A DNA stretch of 64,000 nucleotides from Neobacillus sp. CF12 (GTDB lineage: Bacteria > Bacillota > Bacilli > Bacillales > Cytobacillaceae), in contig NZ_JAUCEU010000007.1 in the NCBI RefSeq assembly GCF_030348765.1, positions 4,027,501-4,091,500 on the forward strand, given 5' to 3'. Below are positions 25,219 to 33,523 of the stretch, one piece after another. Under the pieces are notes generated by a model. That model was not told where the DNA came from. It made no database searches and worked only from the letters and a program-made list of their open reading frames with translations. Both the position numbers and the translations under genes were made by a program. Numbering within the stretch: the stretch's first letter is position 1; the number at the start of each line of letters is the position of its first letter.

Positions 25219-26718
25219 ATGAAAATAAGATTCGAGATTTTCTTTGTCATGATGATGATCTTCTTCTGCTGGATGGTTCTTTTTACAAGATTCCCTTTTT
25301 GGTGGAAAGCATTAGCGTTCAGTTTGTATGCAGGTATCATTTTATACAGCGTAGCAGAATTATGGCTTCAGAATCGTTCTGTACCGAGAACTCTTTTATG
25401 GACCTGCCTGTTACTTTTAGTACCGGTGGGGGGCTATATTTTCTATGTGTATTCCGGTCAATTGCTTTTTAAAGGGGAGCTTTTTAAAAGTAAACGCGCT
25501 AGTGACCGCGAGCTGTTTGAAGTACTCGGTAAAAACAAGCGGCCGGTTGAGATGCCGTCGATGCTCAGTGAACATCAAAGAGGATTTATCAGGTACCTTG
25601 AACGGGTGACCTTAACCGATCAAAACCAAAATACCAGGACCCAAATCTTAAAAAACGGTGAGGCAACCTTTGAGGAAGTGAAACAGCGGTTGAAGGAAGC
25701 AAAGGACTTTATTCATTTAGAGTATTATATCTTTCGTTATGACCGGCTGGGTCAGGAGCTGATGGACATCTTGAGCGCTAAAGTAAAGGAAGGGGTAGAG
25801 GTCAGGCTGATTTACGATGCGTTCGGAAGTTTCGCCCTTTCTGATCACGATAGAAGGAAAATGGCGGAATCAGGGATCCAGTTGCACCCTTTTCTGCCGC
25901 TGAAGTTTGGATGGATTACGCAAAAGTTTAATTTCCGCAATCATCGAAAAATAATTGTCATCGATGGAAAAATTGGATTTGTCGGCGGGCTGAATGTGGG
26001 CGTGGAATACCTTGGTGAGGATAACAAGATTGGTTTTTGGTGCGACACGCATGTTTTGCTGGAAGGAGAAGCGGTCCAGACACTGCATGCTGTTTTTTTA
26101 TTAGATTGGAAGTATGTATGCGGTGAAATGCTGTTTGAAGATCCCCGCTATCTCATGCCGTTACCGGTTGAGGGGGATGGCCTCGTTCACGTGGTCGCTA
26201 GTGGACCCGAAACTCGGGATATGGGTGATCATTTTTATGCGCTGATTACGAGTGCAACAAAATCAATCTGGATTGCGACACCGTACTTTATTCCCAATCA
26301 GGCAATTATGACAGCATTAAGGGTGGCAGCGAAAAAAGGCATTCAAGTGCGGCTAATGGTGCCTGAAAGCAATGATGGTTTTCTCACCCAATATGCCACT
26401 CAATCCTATTTTTCTGAACTTCTTCGTGCAGGAATTGAACTCTATACCTACCAAAAAGGCTTTTTACATAAAAAAGTGATCATTGTTGACGGTGAGATGG
26501 CTTCGATTGGAACGGCAAATTTGGATCTCCGCAGTTTTCATCTGAATTTCGAGGTTCATTTGTTTTTAACAGGCACCGACAGCATTGATGACCTGGTCGG
26601 GCATTTTGAAGAGGATCTACGAGAATGCCGGAGGGTAAGGCCAGTTGGATTTTACAAAAGAGGTTTGGGGGTTAAATGGAAGGAATCTTTTGCCCGGCTG
26701 TTTTCGGGTATACTATAA
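25219..26718 (+). CDS. cls: Cardiolipin synthase (phospholipase D family)
   Basis: 499 aa. Two N-terminal membrane helices (about residues 7-27 and 35-80) are followed by a PLD-type catalytic part with two HKD motifs: NHRKIIVIDGKIGFVGG near residue 240 and LHKKVIIVDGEMASIGTAN near residue 416. It joins two phosphatidylglycerol molecules into cardiolipin and glycerol at the membrane. A sigma-B-like promoter directly upstream suggests membrane remodelling as part of the stress response; bacilli usually carry more than one cls gene. A T-rich terminator follows. Confidence 0.93.
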   Translation: MKIRFEIFFVMMMIFFCWMVLFTRFPFWWKALAFSLYAGIILYSVAELWLQNRSVPRTLLWTCLLLLVPVGGYIFYVYSGQLLFKGELFKSKRASDRELFEVLGKNKRPVEMPSMLSEHQRGFIRYLERVTLTDQNQNTRTQILKNGEATFEEVKQRLKEAKDFIHLEYYIFRYDRLGQELMDILSAKVKEGVEVRLIYDAFGSFALSDHDRRKMAESGIQLHPFLPLKFGWITQKFNFRNHRKIIVIDGKIGFVGGLNVGVEYLGEDNKIGFWCDTHVLLEGEAVQTLHAVFLLDWKYVCGEMLFEDPRYLMPLPVEGDGLVHVVASGPETRDMGDHFYALITSATKSIWIATPYFIPNQAIMTALRVAAKKGIQVRLMVPESNDGFLTQYATQSYFSELLRAGIELYTYQKGFLHKKVIIVDGEMASIGTANLDLRSFHLNFEVHLFLTGTDSIDDLVGHFEEDLRECRRVRPVGFYKRGLGVKWKESFARLFSGIL

Positions 26719-26723
26719 GGGAA

Positions 26724-26758
26724 GGGCATCTGTTTTTGTTGCAGATGCCTTTTTTTTT
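26724..26758 (+). terminator. Terminator of cls
   Basis: GGGCATCTG / CAGATGCCT stem and a run of nine or more T. Confidence 0.85.
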
Positions 26759-26802
26759 ATTTTTATGATAAAGGCAGCATGTGATTTTCTATGATATTAC
26801 TA

Positions 26803-26958
26803 GTCTGGAGTGACCGTGGAGGTAAATGAAAAGGTGTCTCGGTCGATGCAGGTGGTCTGGAGTGACCAAGTAGAAAAATAAAAAGGTGTTTCGGTCAATG
26901 CAAGGGGCTGGAGTGACTGAGAAGAAAAATAAAAGGTGTTTCGGTAAATGCAGATGGT
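26803..26958 (+). repeat. Three tandem ~52-bp units
   Basis: Units at 26803, 26855 and 26907 share GTCTGGAGTGACC, an A/G-rich middle (GAAAAATAAAAAGGTGT) and TTCGGTCAATGCA; a fourth is truncated (GGTCTGTATTGAT). No frame or ribosome binding site is conserved. It occupies half of the gene-free interval 26719-27076, whose rest holds the cls terminator and the terminator of the next minus-strand gene. Confidence 0.85.
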
Positions 26959-27030
26959 CTGTATTGATAAAAACAGGAAAACAGATAAGGTAGTCGAGGG
27001 TATCTTAATGCAGCTTGTGAAAAGAAACAT

Positions 27031-27066
27031 AAAAAAGAAGATTGCAGGTAGTTGCAATCTTCTTTT
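27031..27066 (-). terminator. Terminator of the GlsB-like gene
   Basis: 14-bp perfect stem AAAAGAAGATTGCA / TGCAATCTTCTTTT with a 6-nt loop. On the minus strand it ends in six T. Confidence 0.85.
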
Positions 27067-27076
27067 CCTCTATATA

Positions 27077-27328
27077 TTATGCGTTACGTTTGATCATTCT
27101 TAGGACTAGGCTTAGGATGAGTACAAAGACAATAGCACCGAGTAGTGCTGGTAAAATGTAAAATCCACCAATCACTGGTCCCCAACCGCCTAAAAGAGAG
27201 CCAATCCAAGCCCCGATAAACCCGGCAATGATATTTCCGATTACTCCACCTGGAACATCACGTCCCATAATAAGTCCAGCTAACCAACCGATAATTCCTC
27301 CAATAATTAATGACCAAATAAATCCCAT
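27077..27328 (-). CDS. GlsB/YeaQ/YmgE family stress-response membrane protein
   Basis: 83 aa, nearly all hydrophobic, three membrane segments with dense glycine motifs (GGIIGWLAGLIMGRDVPGG, NIIAGFIGAWIGSLLGGWG). This is the 'transglycosylase-associated' small membrane family found in many stress regulons; its biochemical function is unknown. GAAAGGAGAG precedes the ATG, and a sigma-B promoter with exact boxes lies 44 nt upstream. The gene is monocistronic between that promoter and its terminator. Confidence 0.88.
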   Translation of the reverse strand: MGFIWSLIIGGIIGWLAGLIMGRDVPGGVIGNIIAGFIGAWIGSLLGGWGPVIGGFYILPALLGAIVFVLILSLVLRMIKRNA

Positions 27329-27371
27329 GAAAATCTCTCCTTTCTGTTTTTCATTGAGTTATGGTTTGTAA

Positions 27372-27396
27372 ATACCCTGTATCGGACCGCTTAAAC
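27372..27396 (-). promoter_or_regulatory. Sigma-B-type promoter of the GlsB-like gene
   Basis: Minus strand GTTTAA, 13 nt, GGGTAT: exact consensus. It begins right at the stop codon of the upstream 69-aa gene. Confidence 0.8.
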
Positions 27397-27606
27397 CTAA
27401 AAATGTGTAAACTTATTTCGATTGTGTTCTAGATGTCCTTTTAAGGTGTTCTCAGGATTGTTCATGAGCGTTCCCAGATAACGCTGGCAAACTTTTAATT
27501 CGAAAGATAATTGAATAAATCCTTCCCGATCACGATTATCCAGACACCGGTCAATTTGTTGTTTTAACAAACTGATCTTTGCAATTAGCTCTGCTTTTTT
27601 CCTCAT
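27397..27606 (-). CDS. Small basic helical protein
   Basis: 69 aa, rich in Lys, Arg, Leu and Asn, with a predicted helical hairpin (KAELIAKISLLKQQIDRCLD and EGFIQLSFELKVCQRYLG). No signal or membrane segment. I do not recognise the family. GGAGGGATAAG precedes the ATG, and a sigma-B-like promoter lies 45 nt upstream. No terminator separates it from the GlsB-like gene, so both could also share a transcript. Confidence 0.65.
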   Translation of the reverse strand: MRKKAELIAKISLLKQQIDRCLDNRDREGFIQLSFELKVCQRYLGTLMNNPENTLKGHLEHNRNKFTHF

Positions 27607-27650
27607 CTTATCCCTCCATTTATTCTTTTTTTAATATAACTAATGGGTAT

Positions 27651-27676
27651 TTACCCAGAATCTGTTTTTTTAAAAC
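27651..27676 (-). promoter_or_regulatory. Sigma-B-type promoter of the 69-aa protein gene
   Basis: Minus strand GTTTTA, 14 nt, GGGTAA. Divergent from the candidate at 27700-27725. Confidence 0.6.
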
Positions 27677-27699
27677 CTAATAGAATTTTAGAAAAATAG

Positions 27700-27725
27700 G
27701 TTTCACTTAATGGAAGAGCGGATAT
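27700..27725 (+). promoter_or_regulatory. Possible sigma-B-type promoter of the short YflT-like gene
   Basis: GTTTCA, 14 nt, GGATAT (one mismatch in -10), 65 nt before the ATG. Confidence 0.5.
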
Positions 27726-27790
27726 ATAACTGGTACAAGCCGACGCAACAGGTTGTCGGCTGAAAAATAACTCTTCTAGGAGGAATGAAA

Positions 27791-28117
27791 ATGGAAAGTG
27801 TAAAAATCGTAGAAAATGGAGTCGAAGCTAAAAAGGAAATCGCTCAATTTAGGATGCAGGGATTCACGAAGGATGAAATTTATTTATTAGCACATGACCA
27901 AAACCGGGCTGAACATCTTACGGATGCATTGGAGATAAGCGACATTGGTGTTGGGGAGCAAGGGGTACTTGAATCTATCGCCAACGTATTTCGGTCCAGG
28001 GGGGATGAACTGCGATCGAAGTTGGAGTCACTGGGGTTATCAGCAGCGGCAGCGGCGCGCTGTGAAGAGGAAATGGATCATGGAAAAGTCATTGTAGTCG
28101 CAGCTAAATCGGCTTAA
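27791..28117 (+). CDS. Short YflT-type general stress protein
   Basis: 108 aa matching the YflT / 17M general-stress domain alone (VKIVENGVEAKKEIAQFRMQ, GFTKDEIYLLAHDQNRAEHL), with a C-terminal DHGKVIVVAAK strand as in the longer paralogue at 10276-10875 but no glycine-zipper segment. AGGAGG lies 7 nt before ATG 27791; the ATG at 27785 is too close. It is followed 38 nt later by a 59-aa gene on the same strand. Function of the family is unknown. Confidence 0.78.
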   Translation: MESVKIVENGVEAKKEIAQFRMQGFTKDEIYLLAHDQNRAEHLTDALEISDIGVGEQGVLESIANVFRSRGDELRSKLESLGLSAAAAARCEEEMDHGKVIVVAAKSA

Positions 28118-28155
28118 TTCATAGTAACTAAAAAAAATAATGAGGTGAAATAATC

Positions 28156-28335
28156 ATGAAAAAGTCTAATCAAAGTATCGAGAAATTAAAAGGGATTCGT
28201 AAGCGAGCAAGGCACCATAATCGCGAGGGCCAGTCCCTCATGCATTATTTTAAAAAACCAATTATTCATAAGGAGATACATGGGGACAGAGTTTATGTCC
28301 CGCTGAGAATCAGCAGGATTTGGAATGGTATCTAA
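28156..28335 (+). CDS. 59-aa basic protein, unrecognised
   Basis: MKKSNQSIEKLKGIRKRARH is followed by 39 residues ending in RISRIWNGI. It is strongly basic (about 17 Lys/Arg/His-rich positions in the first 40) with no membrane segment. GAGGTGA lies 8 nt before the ATG, and the gene is 38 nt downstream of the short YflT-like gene, so it is probably the second gene of that stress transcript. I do not recognise a family; the evidence for coding is the binding site, position and length. Confidence 0.5.
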   Translation: MKKSNQSIEKLKGIRKRARHHNREGQSLMHYFKKPIIHKEIHGDRVYVPLRISRIWNGI

Positions 28336-28350
28336 ATTGCACATTTACTT

Positions 28351-28412
28351 ATTAACTGCCTAAACACTGATTGTTGCATACGTTGCACATAACCAGTGTT
28401 TAGGCAGTTAAT
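28351..28412. repeat. Perfect 19-bp inverted repeat with 24-nt loop
   Basis: ATTAACTGCCTAAACACTG at 28351-28369 and its exact inverse at 28394-28412. There is no T-run, so it is not a typical intrinsic terminator, though it could end the transcript of the preceding small gene. Confidence 0.85.
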
Positions 28413-28519
28413 GCGTTAAAAATTTGCCACAATAAAAACGAAACTTTTCAGGTTTTCATCCGTCAGTATGGTAGCACATATTTTATGCCACTTTGTATGC
28501 ACATAATTTATGCATATAA

Positions 28520-28563
28520 TTTATGCATAAAAGCCGTTTTTTGTATAAATGGTGACAGGCACC
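28520..28563 (+). repeat. 44-bp dispersed repeat, copy 2
   Basis: Same element as 10222-10265 with four mismatches, ending GGTGACAGGCACC, 42 nt before the ywzB start. TTATGCAT words again precede it. Confidence 0.8.
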
Positions 28564-28604
28564 GAAGTATGGTAGAATGGTCGTTAGTGCTCTAAAGGAG
28601 GGGT

Positions 28605-28862
28605 ATGGTGGATAGTTTTGGACAAATTGCCTTATTTAGTATCTTCTCACACCTGGTGTTTATTGCATTGGCGTGGTGGGCGCTGCAGTCGATTCGCTTA
28701 GATAAGCTGCTGAAACCGAACCATGTTTTCCAAGCTCGATTACTTTATATTTTATTGGCCATTGCCATTGGATCATCAGTTAGTAATTTTTTCCTAGACT
28801 ACCTTCAATGGTCAAGACAACTACCATTGATTTTACAATACATACAACTGGTAAAAATTTAG
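28605..28862 (+). CDS. ywzB: YwzB-family small membrane protein (DUF1146)
   Basis: 85 aa with two membrane segments (LVFIALAWWALQSI and LLYILLAIAIGSSVSNFFLD). Its position immediately before ywmB and murA matches YwzB of B. subtilis, a DUF1146 protein of unknown function. AAAGGAGGGG lies very close to ATG 28605; GTG 28608 (one codon later) has better spacing and is a possible true start. This gene marks the return to the conserved murA neighbourhood after the stress island. Confidence 0.82.
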   Translation: MVDSFGQIALFSIFSHLVFIALAWWALQSIRLDKLLKPNHVFQARLLYILLAIAIGSSVSNFFLDYLQWSRQLPLILQYIQLVKI

Positions 28863-29167
28863 GTCTTCGTACATGTATCTTTTTCAGGAAAAATTGAGTA
28901 CAATTCTCTTTGTGTGAAAAAAAGTGCAAACTGAAATGAAAAAGCGCAGCTTAGAAAATAGATAATTAATGGGTTCGGCAATCCATTGACTTCAATGGGA
29001 TAAATTCATGCAGAAACTTGAACCTATTTAAACCCAAAATTGAGTTATTTTTTTCAAAAAGATCTTCTAGATACTTTTGCATTAAGAAGCTTGTCAAAAA
29101 GTGACGACATTTCCCAAGTATGCTCTGCCCCACCTTGGTAACAATGGTAGTAAGGGGGAGAGTAGAG
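28863..29167. other. Gene-free interval before ywmB
   Basis: About 305 nt, AT-rich. I see no open frame with a ribosome binding site, no terminator-like hairpin and no promoter I would defend; the ywmB-murA promoter should lie here. Confidence 0.4.
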
Positions 29168-29911
29168 ATGAAGAGAAAAAAGGTACTTTTTAGCATAAGC
29201 GTGATGATGTTTGTTGGTTTGATGGTGGTCCTTGGCAGCAGAATGATGGCTGCAGGCGGCGATAATGATTTAGTGAAAATCGCTAATGCTTTTCAAACAG
29301 AAGATATTTTGCTCGAAGAATGGACGTTTTATGCAAGGGAGCATTTGGTTGACCTGAAAACAGAGACAGAAGTGCAGGATTATGTGAAGGAGCTTAAGGC
29401 TCGGTTTCCTGATTGGGATTGGTCTACAAGTGAGACCAGTGAAAAATGGGAAGTAACAGCAGTATCTCCGACTTCGAAACACCACAAAGAAACGCTTCAA
29501 ATTATGGCAACCCACACAAAACAACCTGCAAGTGCGTATATAGTATATAGGGTCAGCGGTGATGAGTGGAACAAGGAGATGGAGTCCTTTTTCACTAAAG
29601 ATCAATTTAGAGATAGGCTTTCCGACATATTTCGAGGGAATCCAACAGTTTTTTCTGGTATGAAGGGTAGTATCAGTGATAAGATTGATACGGCTGTACC
29701 AACTGTAGCACGTGATTTATTGGATGTTTTTGATGCAAAAGAAATCGAAGCGTTAAAAGAGGATAACTTCATGTCTGTTTCGGCGAACTCGCCAATGTTT
29801 TCAGACTCCATAGCGCAGGACATGAATTTACAAATTGGCATACGCTCCGAAGGATTGGGCGGTAAGACTACCATAGTAGTTGGCACACCAATCATTACGA
29901 TTGAATATTAA
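29168..29911 (+). CDS. ywmB: YwmB-family exported protein
   Basis: 247 aa with an N-terminal signal anchor ([20 protein letters not shown]) and a soluble extracellular part with an alternating alpha/beta pattern, as in the YwmB family (structurally TATA-box-binding-like). Function unknown; the family is linked to murA in bacilli. The frame opens at 29120, but GGGGGAG before ATG 29168 and the start of the signal peptide fix the start. murA follows after 32 nt, so the two are probably cotranscribed. Confidence 0.82.
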   Translation: MKRKKVLFSISVMMFVGLMVVLGSRMMAAGGDNDLVKIANAFQTEDILLEEWTFYAREHLVDLKTETEVQDYVKELKARFPDWDWSTSETSEKWEVTAVSPTSKHHKETLQIMATHTKQPASAYIVYRVSGDEWNKEMESFFTKDQFRDRLSDIFRGNPTVFSGMKGSISDKIDTAVPTVARDLLDVFDAKEIEALKEDNFMSVSANSPMFSDSIAQDMNLQIGIRSEGLGGKTTIVVGTPIITIEY

Positions 29912-29943
29912 TATAGAGAAAATGGACGCGGAGGGGAATACTC

Positions 29944-31254
29944 TTGGAAAAGATCATCGTCCGCGGCGGACAAAGGCTTTATGGATCGGTTAAAGTAGAA
30001 GGTGCAAAGAACGCGGTCCTGCCTGTACTCGCTGCCACATTATTAGCAAGTGACGGAAAAAGTGTAATTCGTGATGTACCTACACTCTCCGATGTATACA
30101 CAATTAATGAAGTATTACGCAACTTGAATGCTGAAGTTGCCTTTAACAATAATACAGTTGTCGTTGATGCATCTAGAGTGTTGAAAGAAGAAGCGCCTTT
30201 CGAATACGTTCGTAAGATGCGTGCATCTGTCCTCGTGATGGGTTCACTATTAGCGCGCAATGGTCGTGCACGTGTGGCTCTGCCAGGCGGATGTGCGATT
30301 GGTTCTAGACCGATTGATCAGCACCTTAAAGGGTTCGAAGCAATGGGTGCAAAGGTGAAAGTAGGAAATGGCTTTATTGAAGCGGAGGTTGAAGGCCGCT
30401 TAAAGGGAGCGAAAATCTACTTGGATTTCCCAAGTGTTGGTGCCACTGAAAATATCATGATGGCTGCCACTTTGGCAAAAGGAACAACAATTATTGAGAA
30501 CGTAGCAAAGGAACCGGAAATCGTGGACCTTGCAAACTTCTTGAACAAAATGGGCGCAAATGTCCGAGGCGCAGGCACGGGCACTCTTCGTATTGAAGGT
30601 GTTGATGTATTGTTTGGCGCTGACCACAATATCATCCCTGACCGGATCGAAGCTGGAACCTTTATGGTTGCTAGTGCGATCACAGGCGGAAATGTCCTTG
30701 TACAGGGCGCTGTTCCTGAACATCTTTCTTCTTTAATTGCAAAAATGGAAGAAATGGGCGTTACGATTATCGAAGAAGCTGACGGCGTACGTGTTATCGG
30801 TCCAGAAAAACTCAAGGCTGTTGACATTAAAACGATGCCGCATCCTGGCTTCCCAACCGATATGCAATCTCAGATGATGGCTCTCTTGCTTCGTGCAGAA
30901 GGAACATCGATGATTACAGAAACGGTTTTCGAAAACCGCTTCATGCATGTGGAGGAATTCCGCCGGATGAATGCCGATATTAAGATTGAAGGACGTTCTG
31001 TTATTTTAAATGGACCTTCTAACTTACAAGGTGCTGAAGTGTCTGCGACAGACCTTCGTGCTGCGGCAGCTCTAATTTTAACAGGATTGGTTTCTGAAGG
31101 TAACACACGCGTAACGGAGTTAAAGCATTTAGACCGTGGTTATGTAGACTTTCATGGTAAACTTGCTGCTTTAGGCGCAGATATCGAACGCGTGAAAGAA
31201 GCAGATGAAGTTTTCCCAGCAGTGGAAAGTTACATCACTGATTTGAACGCATAA
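29944..31254 (+). CDS. murA: UDP-N-acetylglucosamine 1-carboxyvinyltransferase
   Basis: First committed step of peptidoglycan synthesis: transfers enolpyruvate from PEP to UDP-GlcNAc in the cytoplasm. 436 aa with the duplicated EPSP-synthase-like fold. [14 protein letters not shown] near residue 22 and the catalytic, fosfomycin-target Cys117 in [20 protein letters not shown] are both intact. The start is TTG with GGAGGGG upstream. Position between ywmB and spoIID corresponds to murAA of B. subtilis. A terminator follows. Confidence 0.97.
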   Translation: MEKIIVRGGQRLYGSVKVEGAKNAVLPVLAATLLASDGKSVIRDVPTLSDVYTINEVLRNLNAEVAFNNNTVVVDASRVLKEEAPFEYVRKMRASVLVMGSLLARNGRARVALPGGCAIGSRPIDQHLKGFEAMGAKVKVGNGFIEAEVEGRLKGAKIYLDFPSVGATENIMMAATLAKGTTIIENVAKEPEIVDLANFLNKMGANVRGAGTGTLRIEGVDVLFGADHNIIPDRIEAGTFMVASAITGGNVLVQGAVPEHLSSLIAKMEEMGVTIIEEADGVRVIGPEKLKAVDIKTMPHPGFPTDMQSQMMALLLRAEGTSMITETVFENRFMHVEEFRRMNADIKIEGRSVILNGPSNLQGAEVSATDLRAAAALILTGLVSEGNTRVTELKHLDRGYVDFHGKLAALGADIERVKEADEVFPAVESYITDLNA

Positions 31255-31272
31255 TTTTATAAAAATAAGGAG

Positions 31273-31300
31273 CCGAAGAAGATACATTCTTCGGTTTTTT
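31273..31300 (+). terminator. Terminator of murA
   Basis: CCGAAGAA / TTCTTCGG stem, 6-nt loop, TTTTTT. Confidence 0.85.
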
Positions 31301-31340
31301 ATTATATGTTGTTTTTAGAAAATTCAGTCATCTTTTTTTA

Positions 31341-31370
31341 GTCATAAATGCTTGTCCGCCTCCATATGAT
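31341..31370 (+). promoter_or_regulatory. SigE-type promoter of spoIID
   Basis: GTCATAAA, about 14 nt, CATATGAT, resembling the SigE boxes (kmATATT / CATACAMT). spoIID is a known mother-cell SigE gene. Confidence 0.6.
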
Positions 31371-31427
31371 GGAATGAGAAGTAGCCCAAGAACGGGGTGC
31401 ATAAATTTCATAATTGGAGGCTCCTAC

Positions 31428-32462
31428 ATGAAAAAATTCAAACCACTCATCCTACTAGCATCATTCTTATTTGCCCTCACCTTAATCATTCCAGCCATTT
31501 TAGTGTTACCGTTTGGAGATGGAAAGGTTAGCGGTAAATTAGGTGAAGACCTGGCCAACAAAGCCCCAAATTCCGAAACCGCAGAAAATTCTTCAGATGA
31601 CGCCGCAGTTGAAGTAGCGGTTTACCGCTCCTCTATAGGACAAATCGATAATGTTCCACTAGAAGATTACCTCGTCGGGGTTGTAGCAGCTGAAATGCCT
31701 GTGGAATTCAAGGAAGAAGCCTTGAAGGCACAAGCACTGACAGCAAGGACGTATATCGTAAAAAAAATGCTTAGCAAAGATACGATCGGTGTTCCCGAAG
31801 GTGCGCAGGTGACAGACACGCAAATCCATCAGGTGTATTTGAGCGAAGAGCAAATGAGAGATAATTGGGGAATGGAATTTGAATCGAACTATGCGAAAAT
31901 TCTTTCAGCGGTTCGGTCCACGAGTGGACAGATTTTGACGTATGGCGGTCAGGCCATCGATGCCTCCTTCTTCTCTACCAGCAACGGCTATACGGAAAAC
32001 TCAGAGGACTACTGGCCCAATGAAATGCCTTACCTGCGCAGTGTATCAAGTCCATGGGATAAAAACTCCCCGAAATTCAATTCTGTTAAGGAAGTGACCG
32101 TCAAGCAATTTGAATCGGCACTGGGCGTGAAGGTTGGAGCAAGCGGGACGATTGGAAAAATTGTTGAGCGAACCGCTGGCAAGCGTGTCGCCAAAGTGGA
32201 CTTTAATGGCAAGGTCCTAACCGGGAAAGAGATTCGTGAAAAATTAGATCTGCGGTCGTCGGACTTTGATTGGGAGCGCAAGGGGAACAGCATCGTGATT
32301 ACCACCCGCGGCTTCGGACACGGCGTCGGCATGAGCCAATACGGCGCAAACGGCATGGCTGCTGATGGGAAGGACTACCAAGAGATCGTGAAGCACTATT
32401 ATCAGGGTGTGGAAGTTACTAATGCGGAGAGTATGCTTGCGACGATAACTGCGCAGAAATAG
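31428..32462 (+). CDS. spoIID: Stage II sporulation protein D (lytic transglycosylase)
   Basis: 344 aa. A signal-anchor helix (residues 5-27) is followed by the SpoIID domain. With SpoIIM and SpoIIP, SpoIID degrades septal peptidoglycan so the mother cell can engulf the forespore; it cleaves glycan strands after SpoIIP removes the stem peptides. Family blocks EDYLVGVVAAEMPVEFKEEA (catalytic Glu region), ALKAQALTARTYIVKK and GFGHGVGMSQYGANGMA are present. ATG 31428 follows GGAGG by 8 nt; the frame's earlier start overlaps the promoter. Confidence 0.95.
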   Translation: MKKFKPLILLASFLFALTLIIPAILVLPFGDGKVSGKLGEDLANKAPNSETAENSSDDAAVEVAVYRSSIGQIDNVPLEDYLVGVVAAEMPVEFKEEALKAQALTARTYIVKKMLSKDTIGVPEGAQVTDTQIHQVYLSEEQMRDNWGMEFESNYAKILSAVRSTSGQILTYGGQAIDASFFSTSNGYTENSEDYWPNEMPYLRSVSSPWDKNSPKFNSVKEVTVKQFESALGVKVGASGTIGKIVERTAGKRVAKVDFNGKVLTGKEIREKLDLRSSDFDWERKGNSIVITTRGFGHGVGMSQYGANGMAADGKDYQEIVKHYYQGVEVTNAESMLATITAQK

Positions 32463-32516
32463 ATTGGTTTTTTTGGAGCTAGGCCATTTGGGGTCTGGCT
32501 TTTTTTTGTGGGGCGG

Positions 32517-33430
32517 ATTGGATTGGCTTGGCACGTAAAAATGGAATTTGGCACGTAAAATCCAAAAACGGCACGTAAATTAAAAATTTGGCACATAAAT
32601 CTCTGAATTGGCACGTAAGTAGGGTTTTTCTAAAAAAGATCATTTATTTTTGAAAATGGATCGAGGCTCTGCATTAGGAATTAGCCTTGAACTGGGTTTA
32701 AAAGCAAAGACAATGACCTGAGCCTGGCATTCGCCAGACTTTTTAGTGGTGTGGCACGTAAAACTTGAATTTGGCACGTAAAATCCAAAAACGGCACGTA
32801 AATTAAAAATTTGGCACATAAATCTCTGAATTGGCACGTAAGTAAGGTTTTTCTAAAAAGAGGTCATTTTTTTGAAAATGGATCGAGGAACTGCATTAGG
32901 AATTAGCCTTGAACTGGGTTTAAAAGCAAAGACAATGACCTGGGCCTGGCATTCGCCAGACTTTTTAGTGGTGTGGCACGTAAAACTTGAATTTGGCACG
33001 TAAAATCCAAAAACGGCACGTAAATTCAGAATTTGGCACATAAAACTCTGAATTGGCACGTAAGTAAGGTTTTTCTAAAAAGAGGTCATTTTTTTTGAAA
33101 ATGGATCGAGGAACTGCATTAGGAATTAGCCTTGAACTGGGTTTAAAAGCAAAGACAATGGCCTGAGCCTGGCATACGCCAGACTTTTAAGTGGTTTGGG
33201 ACGTAAAACTTGAATTTGGCACGTAAATTCAGAATTTGGCACATAAAACTCTGAATTTGCACAAAAGTTAGGTTTTTCTAAAAAAGGTCATTTAGTTTAG
33301 AATATTGATCGAGGAGTTGCATTGGAAATAGCCTCGAACTTGGTTTAAAAGCAAAGACAATGACCTGGGCCTGGCATACGCCAGACTTTGTAAAATTCAA
33401 AATCGGCCGTAAATAATATATTTGGCACAT
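32517..33430 (+). repeat. Higher-order tandem repeat block: ~222-bp units containing GGCACGTAAA arrays
   Basis: After a partial array (32517-32624), four units follow with starts near 32625, 32848, 33069 and 33268, the last incomplete. Each has a fixed ~120-bp part (TTTTTCTAAAAA ... GGAATTAGCCTTGAACTGGG ... CTGGCATTCGCCAG then ACTTTTTAG) and a variable array of four to five GGCACGTAAA/GGCACATAAA words. The fixed part ends in a terminator-like CTGGC/GCCAG hairpin with five T. A 41-codon frame in unit 2 is broken by TGA in units 1 and 3, so I see no conserved protein. Confidence 0.92.
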
Positions 33431-33523
33431 ATCATATAAATGCTCATAAATCTGACACATGTTTGTGCAGGAAACTTTGGTGCAGTAACTGAATTAGTTA
33501 GAAAACAGAAAGGAAGGATGCAC

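Noticed and set aside
10276..28335. Prophage or integrative element as origin of the stress island
   Set aside because: No integrase, transposase, tRNA target or phage genes were seen; codon use looks like the neighbours. Only the two flanking 44-bp repeats hint at insertion.
32656..33225. A 41-codon plus-strand frame starting ATGGATCGAGG in the repeat units
   Set aside because: Units 1 and 3 have an in-frame TGA, unit 4 lost the ATG, and no ribosome binding site precedes it.
32402..33460. Minus-strand frames (CQIFNLRAVFGFYVPNS type) in the repeat block
   Set aside because: They are translations of the tandem array, repeat with it, and lack ribosome binding sites.
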